Shown here in pieces: positions 1 to 6,609 of a DNA stretch of 8,921 nucleotides. The notes below the pieces were generated by a model. That model did not search any database and had not been told where the DNA came from. It saw only the letters and a program-made list of their open reading frames with translations. The stretch covers positions 1 to 8,921 of the forward strand of contig CAYRNC010000072.1 of the NCBI GenBank assembly GCA_964425645.1. Reading direction: 5' to 3'. Within the stretch, counting starts at the first letter, position 1. Every line of letters begins with the position of its first letter. This DNA is from CAYRNC01 sp964425645. Its GTDB lineage: Bacteria > Bacillota > Clostridia > Peptostreptococcales > Anaerovoracaceae. The position numbers and the translations under genes are program-made.

Positions 1-1613
1 GTAAGACATTACTCGGTTCTGACAGTCATACCCCTACGGGCGGCGGCCTCGGTATGCTGGCCATAGGGGCGGGGGGTTTGGATGTGGCTGTTGCGATGGC
101 GGAAGGAACCTATACATTGCAGGTGCCTAAGATTCTTGGCATCAGGCTCTCGGGGAATCTTCCGGCATGGGTTTCCGCCAAGGACGTGATTCTTCACATC
201 CTCAGGATTCTGACCGTAAAAGGTGGGGTAGGTAAAATCATCGAATATTTTGGCGACGGGGTAGCGGCTTTATCGCTGACCGATCGGGCAACAATAACTA
301 ATATGGGCGCTGAATTGGGCGCTACAACCTCCGTATTTCCCAGCGATGAGAACACAAGGGCTTTTCTTGCCGCACAGGGCCGGGAAAGTGATTATGTACC
401 ATTATGTGCTGATCCCGATGCTTTTTATGATGAAACACTGGAGGTGAATCTTTTGGACCTTGTCCCTTTGGCTGCGATGCCGCATAGCCCGGATAACGTA
501 GCCGCCGTGTCTGAAATAGGACCTATACGCATAGATCAGGTTGCTATCGGCAGCTGCACAAATTCCTCTTATTCCGACTTGATGAAGGTGGCAAAAATTC
601 TGAAAGGGCGTAAGGTTCACAAGGATGTCAATTTGGTTATTTCACCGGGCTCCAGCAAAATATTGTCCAAACTAGCCGAAAACGGGGCTTTGGCTCATAT
701 GATAAATGCCGGTGCCAGAGTTATTGAATGCGCGTGCGGTCCTTGCATCGGAATGGGTCAGTCCCCCAAATCGAAGGGTGTATCACTTAGAACATTTAAT
801 CGGAACTTCAAGGGCAGAAGCGGCACAGCAGATGCGCAGGTATATCTGGTAAGCCCGGAAACGGCTGCTGTTTCAGCTGTTAAAGGTAAATTAACAGACG
901 GAAGAGAAACGGAATACGAACTTCCGATAATAGAGGATGTATTTTTTGAGAGCAACGACAGCTACATTATTAATTCAAAAGTATCGGATAAAAAAAATAC
1001 CCCGGTAAGCATGGGGCCTAACATCAAGCCTTTCCCTTTGAATAAACCCTTAGCAAACGGCATGAAAGGCAGTGTAGTTTTAGTGGGCGGGAATGACATA
1101 ACTACAGATGACATAATGCCTTCTCATGCGAAATTGCTTCCGTACAGGTCAAATATTCCGCATCTGTCCGGTTACTGTTTTTATACCATTGATGAAGGAT
1201 TTTCAGCGCGTTGCAAAATTGCGGAAAATGGCGTCATAATAGCCGGATCAAACTACGGTCAGGGCAGCAGCAGGGAGCATGCAGCCTTGGTCCCCCTTTA
1301 TCTCGGTATACGATTTGTGTTGGCCAAATCCTTCGCAAGAATTCACCGTTCCAATCTTATCAACAGCGGCATTATACCTTTGGTTTTCGAGGACACCGAA
1401 GATTACGGTGATTTTGCATTGGGACAGGTCCTGATAATCGAAAATGTTTTTGAGCAGGTGGCAAAAGCGGTGGTGCTCGTTAAAAACATTGAGACAGGGA
1501 AAGAATACAGAACTTTATCCGGGTTTAGCGATCAGGAAATATCGGTGCTAAGGGCGGGGGGAAAGATCAACATGATTAAAAATACTACCGCCGATTGTAA
1601 GAGGAGCGGATGA
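1..1613 (+). CDS. acn: Aconitate hydratase, 5'-truncated by the window edge
   Basis: This enzyme interconverts citrate and isocitrate through cis-aconitate, using a [4Fe-4S] cluster in the cytoplasm. The reading frame is open from base 3, with 536 residues visible. About 100 N-terminal residues should lie outside the window if it is the roughly 640-residue clostridial type (length from memory). The visible part opens in the catalytic core with GSDSHTPTGGG (bases 15-47), carrying the Asp-Ser-His of the active site. Cluster ligands are the Cys of GSCTNS (555-557) and the two Cys of CGPC (735-737 and 744-746). The C-terminal swivel domain is marked by GQGSSREHAA (about 1257-1286), whose Ser and Arg bind substrate. 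No frameshift is seen. The ATG at 54 is internal and is not the start. The gene overlaps the isocitrate dehydrogenase by 4 bases, so the two enzymes are co-transcribed and act in sequence. A 3-isopropylmalate dehydratase is less likely, because large and small subunit regions are fused here in aconitase order. Confidence 0.95.
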   Translation, partial: KTLLGSDSHTPTGGGLGMLAIGAGGLDVAVAMAEGTYTLQVPKILGIRLSGNLPAWVSAKDVILHILRILTVKGGVGKIIEYFGDGVAALSLTDRATITNMGAELGATTSVFPSDENTRAFLAAQGRESDYVPLCADPDAFYDETLEVNLLDLVPLAAMPHSPDNVAAVSEIGPIRIDQVAIGSCTNSSYSDLMKVAKILKGRKVHKDVNLVISPGSSKILSKLAENGALAHMINAGARVIECACGPCIGMGQSPKSKGVSLRTFNRNFKGRSGTADAQVYLVSPETAAVSAVKGKLTDGRETEYELPIIEDVFFESNDSYIINSKVSDKKNTPVSMGPNIKPFPLNKPLANGMKGSVVLVGGNDITTDDIMPSHAKLLPYRSNIPHLSGYCFYTIDEGFSARCKIAENGVIIAGSNYGQGSSREHAALVPLYLGIRFVLAKSFARIHRSNLINSGIIPLVFEDTEDYGDFALGQVLIIENVFEQVAKAVVLVKNIETGKEYRTLSGFSDQEISVLRAGGKINMIKNTTADCKRSG

Positions 1614-2749
1614 TGGATTATTTAAAAGCCTTTGATAATATAGTTCGAGAGCAGCTTGCCCGCGTAGAGAAATTAAAAATATCGGCAGATTTTCAAGACT
1701 ATACCTCTATGGATAAAATAATTATCGGCATCATAGGTGGAGATGGCATCGGTCCAATCATCACCGAGCATGCGGGAAGGGTATTGGAATATCTGCTTGC
1801 GGACGATATAAAGTCGGGCCGCGTGGAACTGCGGAATATACAGGGATGCACAATTGAAAACCGGGCGGCCTGCGGGAAGGCAATACCCGATGATGTGCTT
1901 TTGGAACTTAAGAAATGCCACGTTATATTGAAAGGACCTACTACGACGCCCAGGAAAGGTGACAAATGGGCAAATGTTGAAAGCGCAAACGTTGCAATGC
2001 GCAAAGAATTGGATTTGTTTGCAAATGTTCGGCCGATAAAGATTCCAAAGGAGGGGATAGATTGGACCTTCTTTCGTGAAAATACTGAATGTTTGTACGC
2101 GCTTGGCAGCCAAGGAATCAATGTCACCGGAGATTTGGCTTTCGATTTTCGCGTGATAACATCTCCGGGGACCGAAAGGATTGCCCGTCTGGCCTTTGAA
2201 TATGCGCTAAAAAACGGGAAAAAACAGGTAACGATAGTGACTAAAGCAAACGTGGTAAAGGCTACCGATGGAAAATTTTTGGATGTGTGCAAAAGGGTAG
2301 GCAGCGAATATCCAACGATTGAAGTTGATGACTGGTATATAGATATAATGACCGCCAAACTGATCGATGAAAAAAGGAGAAAGCAGTTTCAGGTTGTTAT
2401 ACTTCCAAATCTTTATGGCGATATCCTCACCGATGAAGCGGCTGAATTTCAGGGTGGTGTCGGTACTGCAGGCAGTGCGAATATCGGAACCGAATACGCA
2501 ATGTTTGAAGCAATACACGGTTCTGCTCCAAGAATGACAAAAGAGGGAAGAGAGAAATATGCAGACCCAAGCAGTATCATTCGTGCAGGAGCCATGTTGC
2601 TTTCACATATAGGGTATCAAAGGGAATCGGATAAGATAATTTCAGCTTTGGATGATTTTAATCAGGAAAAATACAAAGTGACAGGCCGTGCCGATGGAAT
2701 TACAGGTGCGGACTTCGCTGATATTATTTTGGAGAAAGTGAGTGAGTAA
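1610..2749 (+). CDS. icd: Isocitrate dehydrogenase (isocitrate/isopropylmalate dehydrogenase family)
   Basis: It is predicted to oxidise and decarboxylate isocitrate to 2-oxoglutarate. Residue numbers count from the ATG at 1610. The nucleotide-fold opening IGGDGIGP is at 42-49. Substrate residues match isocitrate enzymes rather than isopropylmalate enzymes: S125, N127 and R131 (SANVAMR), R141 and R156. The catalytic Tyr is Y163 and the Lys is K212; metal-binding Asps are D245, D271 and D275. The cofactor loop HGSAPRM (303-309) has Arg-Met where NADP enzymes usually have Lys-Tyr and NAD enzymes Asp-Ile, so NAD or NADP preference is not clear. About 33 charged residues precede the usual start of the fold; I recall similar extensions in related clostridial proteins. 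The SD-like GAGGAG at 1601-1606 is 3 bases from the ATG at 1610 and 6 from the one at 1613, so 1613 may be the true start. The 4-base overlap with aconitase suggests translational coupling. Homoisocitrate dehydrogenase is a less likely alternative. Confidence 0.9.
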   Translation: MMDYLKAFDNIVREQLARVEKLKISADFQDYTSMDKIIIGIIGGDGIGPIITEHAGRVLEYLLADDIKSGRVELRNIQGCTIENRAACGKAIPDDVLLELKKCHVILKGPTTTPRKGDKWANVESANVAMRKELDLFANVRPIKIPKEGIDWTFFRENTECLYALGSQGINVTGDLAFDFRVITSPGTERIARLAFEYALKNGKKQVTIVTKANVVKATDGKFLDVCKRVGSEYPTIEVDDWYIDIMTAKLIDEKRRKQFQVVILPNLYGDILTDEAAEFQGGVGTAGSANIGTEYAMFEAIHGSAPRMTKEGREKYADPSSIIRAGAMLLSHIGYQRESDKIISALDDFNQEKYKVTGRADGITGADFADIILEKVSE

Positions 2750-3398
2750 CTTGCTGATGGAGACAGCCGGTAAGACTTTATCCGACAGCCTTTTTTTCGA
2801 ATTGAGAAAGGACATACTTCAAGGGAAACTTCGTTCAGGAGAAAAGCTGTCTGAGCAAAAGGTATGCAGCATGTACGGCATATCCAGAACTCCTGTAAGG
2901 GAGGCCTTTCGACAATTGGAATTGGAGGGCCTTCTTGAAACGATACCTAACAGGGGGGCCTTTGTTCTTGGCCTCACATCACGCGACATAAGGGATCTTT
3001 ATGAAATGAGAAAAGCCTTTGAGACGATAGCCGTTCGCTGCGCTATCAATCGCATTACGAAAGAAGAGATGGAGAGGCTTGAGGAAGCTTATGAATTTAT
3101 GGAGTTTTATACAGGGCGCAACGATGAGGAAAAAATGCTTAATATAAATATGGATTTTCACGGGCTTATTTATGCGGCCTCTCACAATCGCATGCTTTCC
3201 CATACCTTATCCACCTATCAATATTATATTAAACAACTTAAGGTCAACAGTGCCTATTTGGACGGGAAACTTTATGAGGTGCTTTCAGAGCATGAGGATA
3301 TCTACAAGGCCTTTGTGGATAAAGATGAAAAATCAGGGATCAGGGCGATAGAAACCCATCTTGACAATGCTAAAAAAAGAGCCAAATTGGAGGATTGA
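2742..3398 (+). CDS. GntR-family transcriptional regulator, FadR/FCD subfamily
   Basis: This is a 218-residue DNA-binding regulator. An N-terminal winged helix-turn-helix spans about 13-77, with the family signature LSEQKVCSMYGISRTPVREA (36-55) and the wing ETIPNRGAFV (66-75). An all-helical FCD ligand-binding domain spans about 82-210. Family metal-site positions are visible as N136, H140, H184 and H206; the first is usually Asp and is Asn here. FCD regulators typically sense small carboxylic acids, so citrate, isocitrate or 2-oxoglutarate is a reasonable but untested effector, given that it is the last gene after aconitase and isocitrate dehydrogenase. The start is GTG, chosen because GGAGA at 2731-2735 sits 6 bases upstream; the in-frame ATG at 2757 has no such site. 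It overlaps the dehydrogenase by 8 bases. Its own operator is probably upstream of the operon, outside the window. Family assignment is firm; target and ligand are inferred. Confidence 0.93.
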   Translation: MSNLLMETAGKTLSDSLFFELRKDILQGKLRSGEKLSEQKVCSMYGISRTPVREAFRQLELEGLLETIPNRGAFVLGLTSRDIRDLYEMRKAFETIAVRCAINRITKEEMERLEEAYEFMEFYTGRNDEEKMLNINMDFHGLIYAASHNRMLSHTLSTYQYYIKQLKVNSAYLDGKLYEVLSEHEDIYKAFVDKDEKSGIRAIETHLDNAKKRAKLED

Positions 3399-3405
3399 TT
3401 TCAAG

Positions 3406-3421
3406 AATGTGAAAATGTGAA
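3406..3421 (+). repeat. Tandem 8-base direct repeat upstream of the nrdJ promoter
   Basis: AATGTGAA occurs twice back to back, immediately after the regulator gene and 6 bases upstream of the predicted -35 element. It could be a chance repeat or an activator half-site pair; there is no independent support for either. Confidence 0.3.
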
Positions 3422-3427
3422 TTTCTC

Positions 3428-3456
3428 TTGCAGGATGATCGCCCATACTATATAAT
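3428..3456 (+). promoter_or_regulatory. Sigma-A-type promoter of nrdJ
   Basis: TTGCAG (3428-3433) and a perfect TATAAT (3451-3456) are separated by exactly 17 bases, the optimal spacing for the vegetative sigma factor. Transcription would begin near 3463, giving a leader of about 60 bases before the reductase start. The -10 lies inside a predicted NrdR box and inside an inverted repeat (GCCCAT at 3441-3446, ATGGGC at 3455-3460), so a bound repressor would block polymerase. Confidence 0.8.
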
Positions 3457-3460
3457 GGGC
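3445..3460 (+). promoter_or_regulatory. Predicted NrdR box 1, overlapping the -10
   Basis: The 16-mer ATACTATATAATGGGC matches the NrdR box consensus as I recall it (acaCwAtATaTwGtgt) at about 12 of 16 positions, including C, A, A, T and G of the core. NrdR is the dATP/ATP-sensing repressor of ribonucleotide reductase genes, and it normally binds two boxes near the promoter. This one covers the TATAAT element. Confidence rests on the core match together with the correctly spaced second box. Confidence 0.65.
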
Positions 3461-3476
3461 ATACATTGATTTAGAA

Positions 3477-3492
3477 AGACTACATGTTGATT
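3477..3492 (+). promoter_or_regulatory. Predicted NrdR box 2
   Basis: AGACTACATGTTGATT matches the NrdR consensus at about 11 of 16 positions, and its core CTACATGTTG keeps the flanking C and G and the central AT. It begins 32 bases after box 1 (16-base gap), the three-helical-turn phasing usual for NrdR box pairs. It lies just downstream of the expected transcription start. Confidence 0.6.
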
Positions 3493-3508
3493 GTATAGAA
3501 ACACTTGC

Positions 3509-3514
3509 AGGAGG
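3509..3514 (+). promoter_or_regulatory. Ribosome binding site deciding the nrdJ start
   Basis: A perfect AGGAGG lies 9 bases before the ATG at 3524 and only 3 before the ATG at 3518. This supports 3524, which also gives the usual MK-x-VIKRDGR opening of ATP-cone reductases. Confidence 0.8.
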
Positions 3515-3523
3515 AATATGCCC

Positions 3524-5875
3524 ATGAAAACAGTAATAAAAAGGGATGGCAGAGAAGTAAATTTCAACAGCAGCAAGATTAAGAACGCGATCTTAAATGC
3601 CATGCTTGAAACGAAAGCGGGGATCAATGATAAACTCGCGGGGGACATTGCAGAATCCATAGCCGGGCAGATAAAGCATTCGGGAAGAAAAGTTCATGTG
3701 GAGGATATTCAAGATCTCGTAGAAGATTTTTTAATGGCCAGCGAAAGGAAGGATGCGGCCAAAAAGTATATCATTTACAGATATGAACGGGATAAGACCA
3801 GAGATGCAAGAAAGCGTCGGGATGGGCGTATTATATCCGAGGACTTTGTAAGCGTATACAAGCATGCACCGTCACCGATGAATCAACTTGGAAGCTTCGT
3901 CTATTACAGAACCTATTCACGTTGGGTAAGCGAGGAAATGAGACGGGAATATTGGTGGGAAACTGTCAGAAGGGCTGTGGAGTATAATTGCAGTCTTGTT
4001 CCTACCTCTAAAGAAGAAGCTGAAAAACTATATAAGAATATGTACGAGCTTAAACAGTTTCTTTCAGGAAGAACCCTTTGGGTCGGAAGTACGGATGTAT
4101 CAAAATACTATCCTATGTCCAATTTTAATTGTTCTTTTCAGGTAATCGATAGTTTCTCTTCTTTTAAAGATGTATTTTATTTGCTTATGGTAGGCTCGGG
4201 CGTAGGGATAAGGATCACAAAAAAAGATGTGGAAAAACTCCCCATGATAAGGGCCGATCTGGAGGTTATTCATGAATCCTATACTCCTCAGCCAAAGGAT
4301 CTCAGACAAGACAGCACCTCTTTAGAATTTACACACAATGATACGGTAAAGATCATAATCGGAGACAGCAAGGAGGGTTGGGTTCAATCTTTGGATTATT
4401 TTATAAGAATTCTGTACAGCACCGAATACAGAAAGATTAAAACCGTTATTTTGAACTACGACCATGTAAGACCTAAAGGAGAAAAACTTAAAACTTTCGG
4501 TGGAACGGCAAGCGGACACTCAAGCATGAAAAACATGTTTGTTAAAATCAACAGGGTCATTGAAAAGGCGAAAGCCAGATATACAACCGACAGAATAAAA
4601 CTTCTTCCGATTGACTGTCTTGACATTGCGAATATAATTGGAGAAAACGTAGTGGTGGGAGGAGTCAGAAGAACGGCTGAAATAGTTCTGATTGACCAAG
4701 ATGATAAGGATTGCATACAGGCTAAAAGTGAGCTTTATAAAAAAGTGGACGAAAAATGGGTGATAGATACCGAGATAGCGCACAGGCAGATGAGCAACAA
4801 TTCTATCTATTATACAAGAAAACCCACAAGGGAACAGCTTAATTGGCATCTGCAGCAGATGCGATATTCAGGCGAACCCGGTTGGGTGAACGAAGAGGCG
4901 GGGTTAAGAAGAAGATCAAACTTTAAAGGGGTGAATCCCTGTGCTGAAATTCTGCTTGACTCAAAAGGTCTATGCAACCTTACGACGGTTAATGTCATGG
5001 GATTCGTTAAAGACGGAAAGCTGGATTACGATGGCCTCTTGGAGGCCCAACGATTGTCAGCGAGGGCAGGATATCGGATGACCTGTACTGAGTTGGAAAT
5101 TCCCGAATGGGATGCAATTCAACAAAGAGATAAGCTTTTAGGCTGTTCCATTACCGGTTGGCAGGATATGGCCAATGCCTTATCGTTTACGGAGATGCAA
5201 CAGATCGAACTGCTGCAGGATTTAAGAAAAACGGCCAAAGAAGCAGCTAAAGAATATGCGCGGGAACTCGGGCAGGAGGAACCTCTTCTTGTAACCACAG
5301 TGAAGCCCGAAGGTACCTTGAGCCTTCTTCCTGTGGTTTCCAGCGGGGTGCACTTCAACCATACTCCGTACTATATACGCAGGATCAGAATCAGCAGCGA
5401 TGACCCCTTAGTCAAGGTATGCGAGGATCTGGAATACCCTGTATTTCCCGAGGTGGGTCAGGACAGCGAATCCTGCGTAACCAAGGTTGTGGAGTTTCCG
5501 GTTAAAGCTCCTAAAGGCAAGCTGAAGGGGGATGTTTCCGCTTTAGAGCAATTGGAAATATATAAGATGTTTATGGACTATTATGTTGATCATAACTGCT
5601 CTATCACCGTACATGTCCGCGATCATGAATGGGACGGCGTCGAGCAGTGGGTATGGGATAATTGGGACGACACTCTGGCCCTTTCATTTTTATCCTACGA
5701 AGATAATTTTTATGACCTGTTGCCCTTCGAAGAAATCAGCGAAGAGGAATATAACAGAAGGGTTGCAGAAATGAAGCCGTTCATCCCCTCTTTAATTTCC
5801 AAGTATGAAAAAGAAGAAGTGGAATATGATATTGGTAACGAAGGGTGTGAAAATGGGGTATGTCCTATAAGGTGA
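3524..5875 (+). CDS. nrdJ: Adenosylcobalamin-dependent ribonucleoside-triphosphate reductase (class II)
   Basis: It reduces ribonucleotides to deoxyribonucleotides, using coenzyme B12 to generate the active-site thiyl radical, and needs no oxygen or separate radical subunit. The 783-residue protein starts with an ATP-cone-like region (MKTVIKRDGREVNF onward, about 1-95), where ATP/dATP regulation would act. The ten-stranded barrel carries the redox Cys pair C203 (NFNCSF) and C484 (GLCNLTT). The catalytic loop NPCAE gives N471, the radical Cys C473 and E475. TTVKPEGTLS is at 591-600. The tail CENGVCPIR holds the shuttle cysteines C775 and C780. Overall this resembles the monomeric Lactobacillus leichmannii enzyme (about 740 residues). 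The ATG at 3524 is preferred because AGGAGG (3509-3514) is 9 bases away; an ATG at 3518 is only 3 away, and a TTG at 3491 falls inside NrdR box 2. The 3' end overlaps the next gene by 16 bases. Triphosphate rather than diphosphate substrate is inferred from similarity. Confidence 0.96.
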   Translation: MKTVIKRDGREVNFNSSKIKNAILNAMLETKAGINDKLAGDIAESIAGQIKHSGRKVHVEDIQDLVEDFLMASERKDAAKKYIIYRYERDKTRDARKRRDGRIISEDFVSVYKHAPSPMNQLGSFVYYRTYSRWVSEEMRREYWWETVRRAVEYNCSLVPTSKEEAEKLYKNMYELKQFLSGRTLWVGSTDVSKYYPMSNFNCSFQVIDSFSSFKDVFYLLMVGSGVGIRITKKDVEKLPMIRADLEVIHESYTPQPKDLRQDSTSLEFTHNDTVKIIIGDSKEGWVQSLDYFIRILYSTEYRKIKTVILNYDHVRPKGEKLKTFGGTASGHSSMKNMFVKINRVIEKAKARYTTDRIKLLPIDCLDIANIIGENVVVGGVRRTAEIVLIDQDDKDCIQAKSELYKKVDEKWVIDTEIAHRQMSNNSIYYTRKPTREQLNWHLQQMRYSGEPGWVNEEAGLRRRSNFKGVNPCAEILLDSKGLCNLTTVNVMGFVKDGKLDYDGLLEAQRLSARAGYRMTCTELEIPEWDAIQQRDKLLGCSITGWQDMANALSFTEMQQIELLQDLRKTAKEAAKEYARELGQEEPLLVTTVKPEGTLSLLPVVSSGVHFNHTPYYIRRIRISSDDPLVKVCEDLEYPVFPEVGQDSESCVTKVVEFPVKAPKGKLKGDVSALEQLEIYKMFMDYYVDHNCSITVHVRDHEWDGVEQWVWDNWDDTLALSFLSYEDNFYDLLPFEEISEEEYNRRVAEMKPFIPSLISKYEKEEVEYDIGNEGCENGVCPIR

Positions 5876-6480
5876 TACTTACTATAAGCAGGCAGCCGGG
5901 CTGCGGCGGATTAGAAATCGGCCAAAGATTAGCCAGGCGACTGTCTGCCAGCTATATCGATAAAAAGACGGTAGCCAAAGCAGCGAAGGGCCTGGAGGCT
6001 ATGGAGAAGGTCGATGATGATTCAAAAAGCCTGAAAAGCTTTTGGGACATCCTGGGGAAGACTCCGATACTTCACGACCTTGAATCCTATATCCCGGAGA
6101 TGCACAGCATAGTCAGCGATGCGGAGGTCCATGAAGCCGAGAAAAGTATTCTTCTTGAATTGGCGGGGAGCGGACCCTCCATAGTAATGGGGAGAGGCGG
6201 ATTTCACAGGTTTATCGGGTTTCCTAACGCCATCCATCTGCTGCTTACCGGGGATGCCGATTACCGGTTGGAAAATTACAAGCGGATATTTCGTTTGAGT
6301 GAAGAAGATGCAGGGGCTTTGTTGCATACAACCGATCAGGCGACAGAACGCTACATCCGTAAAGTTACAGGCAAAGATATGCTTGATGCGCGCAATTACG
6401 ACCTGTGCATAAATGTCAGTAAATTGGATTTTAATCAGGTGGTGGAGATAATACTTGACTATATCCATTATCGTTTTTAA
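5860..6480 (+). CDS. Cytidylate kinase-like P-loop protein
   Basis: This 206-residue cytoplasmic protein belongs to the cytidylate kinase-like family (Pfam Cytidylate_kin2 type, recognised by pattern). The glycine-rich nucleotide loop ISRQPGCGGLEIG spans 9-21; common relatives have a sequence like QYGSGGREIG, so Pro14, Cys15-like variation and Leu18 are departures from that pattern. A second conserved segment, VMGRGGFH, is at 109-116. The family C-terminal block (ATERYIRKVTGKD, 161-173; NYDLCINVSKL, 179-189) is present. The biochemical substrate of this family is poorly established; phosphorylation of CMP or dCMP is an inference. It starts inside nrdJ with a 16-base overlap and has only a weak GGGG before the ATG, so its translation probably depends on ribosomes finishing nrdJ. 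An in-frame GTG at 5872 is a possible alternative start. The link with a reductase suggests a part in deoxynucleotide supply. A terminator follows 16 bases after the stop. Confidence 0.85.
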   Translation: MSYKVILTISRQPGCGGLEIGQRLARRLSASYIDKKTVAKAAKGLEAMEKVDDDSKSLKSFWDILGKTPILHDLESYIPEMHSIVSDAEVHEAEKSILLELAGSGPSIVMGRGGFHRFIGFPNAIHLLLTGDADYRLENYKRIFRLSEEDAGALLHTTDQATERYIRKVTGKDMLDARNYDLCINVSKLDFNQVVEIILDYIHYRF

Positions 6481-6496
6481 ATAAAAATACGAGATC

Positions 6497-6531
6497 AAAA
6501 GGTACAGTAAAAACGGGCTGTACTTTTTTTT
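6497..6531 (+). terminator. Rho-independent terminator after the nrdJ/kinase unit
   Basis: The stem GTACAG (6502-6507) pairs with CTGTAC (6518-6523) around a 10-base loop. It can be extended by a G:T pair and an A-run against the T-run. Eight consecutive Ts (6524-6531) follow the stem. The GC content of the stem is modest, but the arrangement is classic, and it separates the reductase unit from the signalling gene. Confidence 0.85.
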
Positions 6532-6562
6532 GTTAGAAAACATACAGTGAAAGCAGGAGAAA

Positions 6563-6592
6563 ATGGATAAAAAGCGTATATGTCTAATATAA
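6563..6592 (+). CDS. Possible 9-codon leader ORF upstream of the c-di-GMP protein
   Basis: An ATG at 6563 preceded by AGGAG (6555-6559, only 3 bases away) opens a 9-residue frame (MDKKRICLI) that stops at 6590-6592. The stop lies directly before the GGGGAGGAG ribosome site of the next gene. Such a layout could couple translation or mark a regulatory leader, but a frame this short can arise by chance and the spacing is tight. Confidence 0.2.
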   Translation: MDKKRICLI

Positions 6593-6601
6593 GGGGAGGA
6601 G
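6593..6601 (+). promoter_or_regulatory. Ribosome binding site deciding the start of the c-di-GMP gene
   Basis: The purine-rich GGGGAGGAG places GAGGAG 8 bases before the ATG at 6610. An in-frame ATG at 6580 lies upstream of this site and has none of its own, so 6610 is taken as the start. Confidence 0.75.
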
Positions 6602-6609
6602 AATGTGCA

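Noticed and set aside
1699..2358. Long minus-strand frame (219 codons) opposite the isocitrate dehydrogenase.
   Set aside because: It lies wholly antisense to a clearly conserved enzyme, its product resembles no family, and it has Ser/Thr/Phe-rich composition typical of a shadow frame.
3463..3523. Cobalamin riboswitch in the nrdJ leader, expected since the enzyme needs B12.
   Set aside because: The leader after the predicted start site is only about 60 bases, far too short for a B12 aptamer, and no B12-box-like sequence was seen.
3491..3523. TTG start at 3491 adding 11 residues to NrdJ.
   Set aside because: It has no ribosome site, lies within NrdR box 2, and the extra residues are unlike the usual ATP-cone opening. 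AGGAGG points to 3524.
3524..5875. Intein or inserted element in NrdJ, since reductases are common intein hosts and this one is longer than the Lactobacillus enzyme.
   Set aside because: Catalytic blocks follow each other at ordinary spacing and no intein splice motifs or endonuclease blocks appear. The extra length is spread out.
6022..6543. Minus-strand frame (173 codons) opposite the kinase-like gene.
   Set aside because: It is antisense to a conserved gene, crosses the terminator at 6497-6531, and has no recognisable domain.
6532..6609. Promoter or c-di-GMP riboswitch upstream of the PAS/GGDEF/HD-GYP gene.
   Set aside because: TAATAT-like and TATAT-like hexamers occur, but none has a fitting -35 at 16-18 bases. 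The gap is too short and lacks the conserved elements of a c-di-GMP aptamer.
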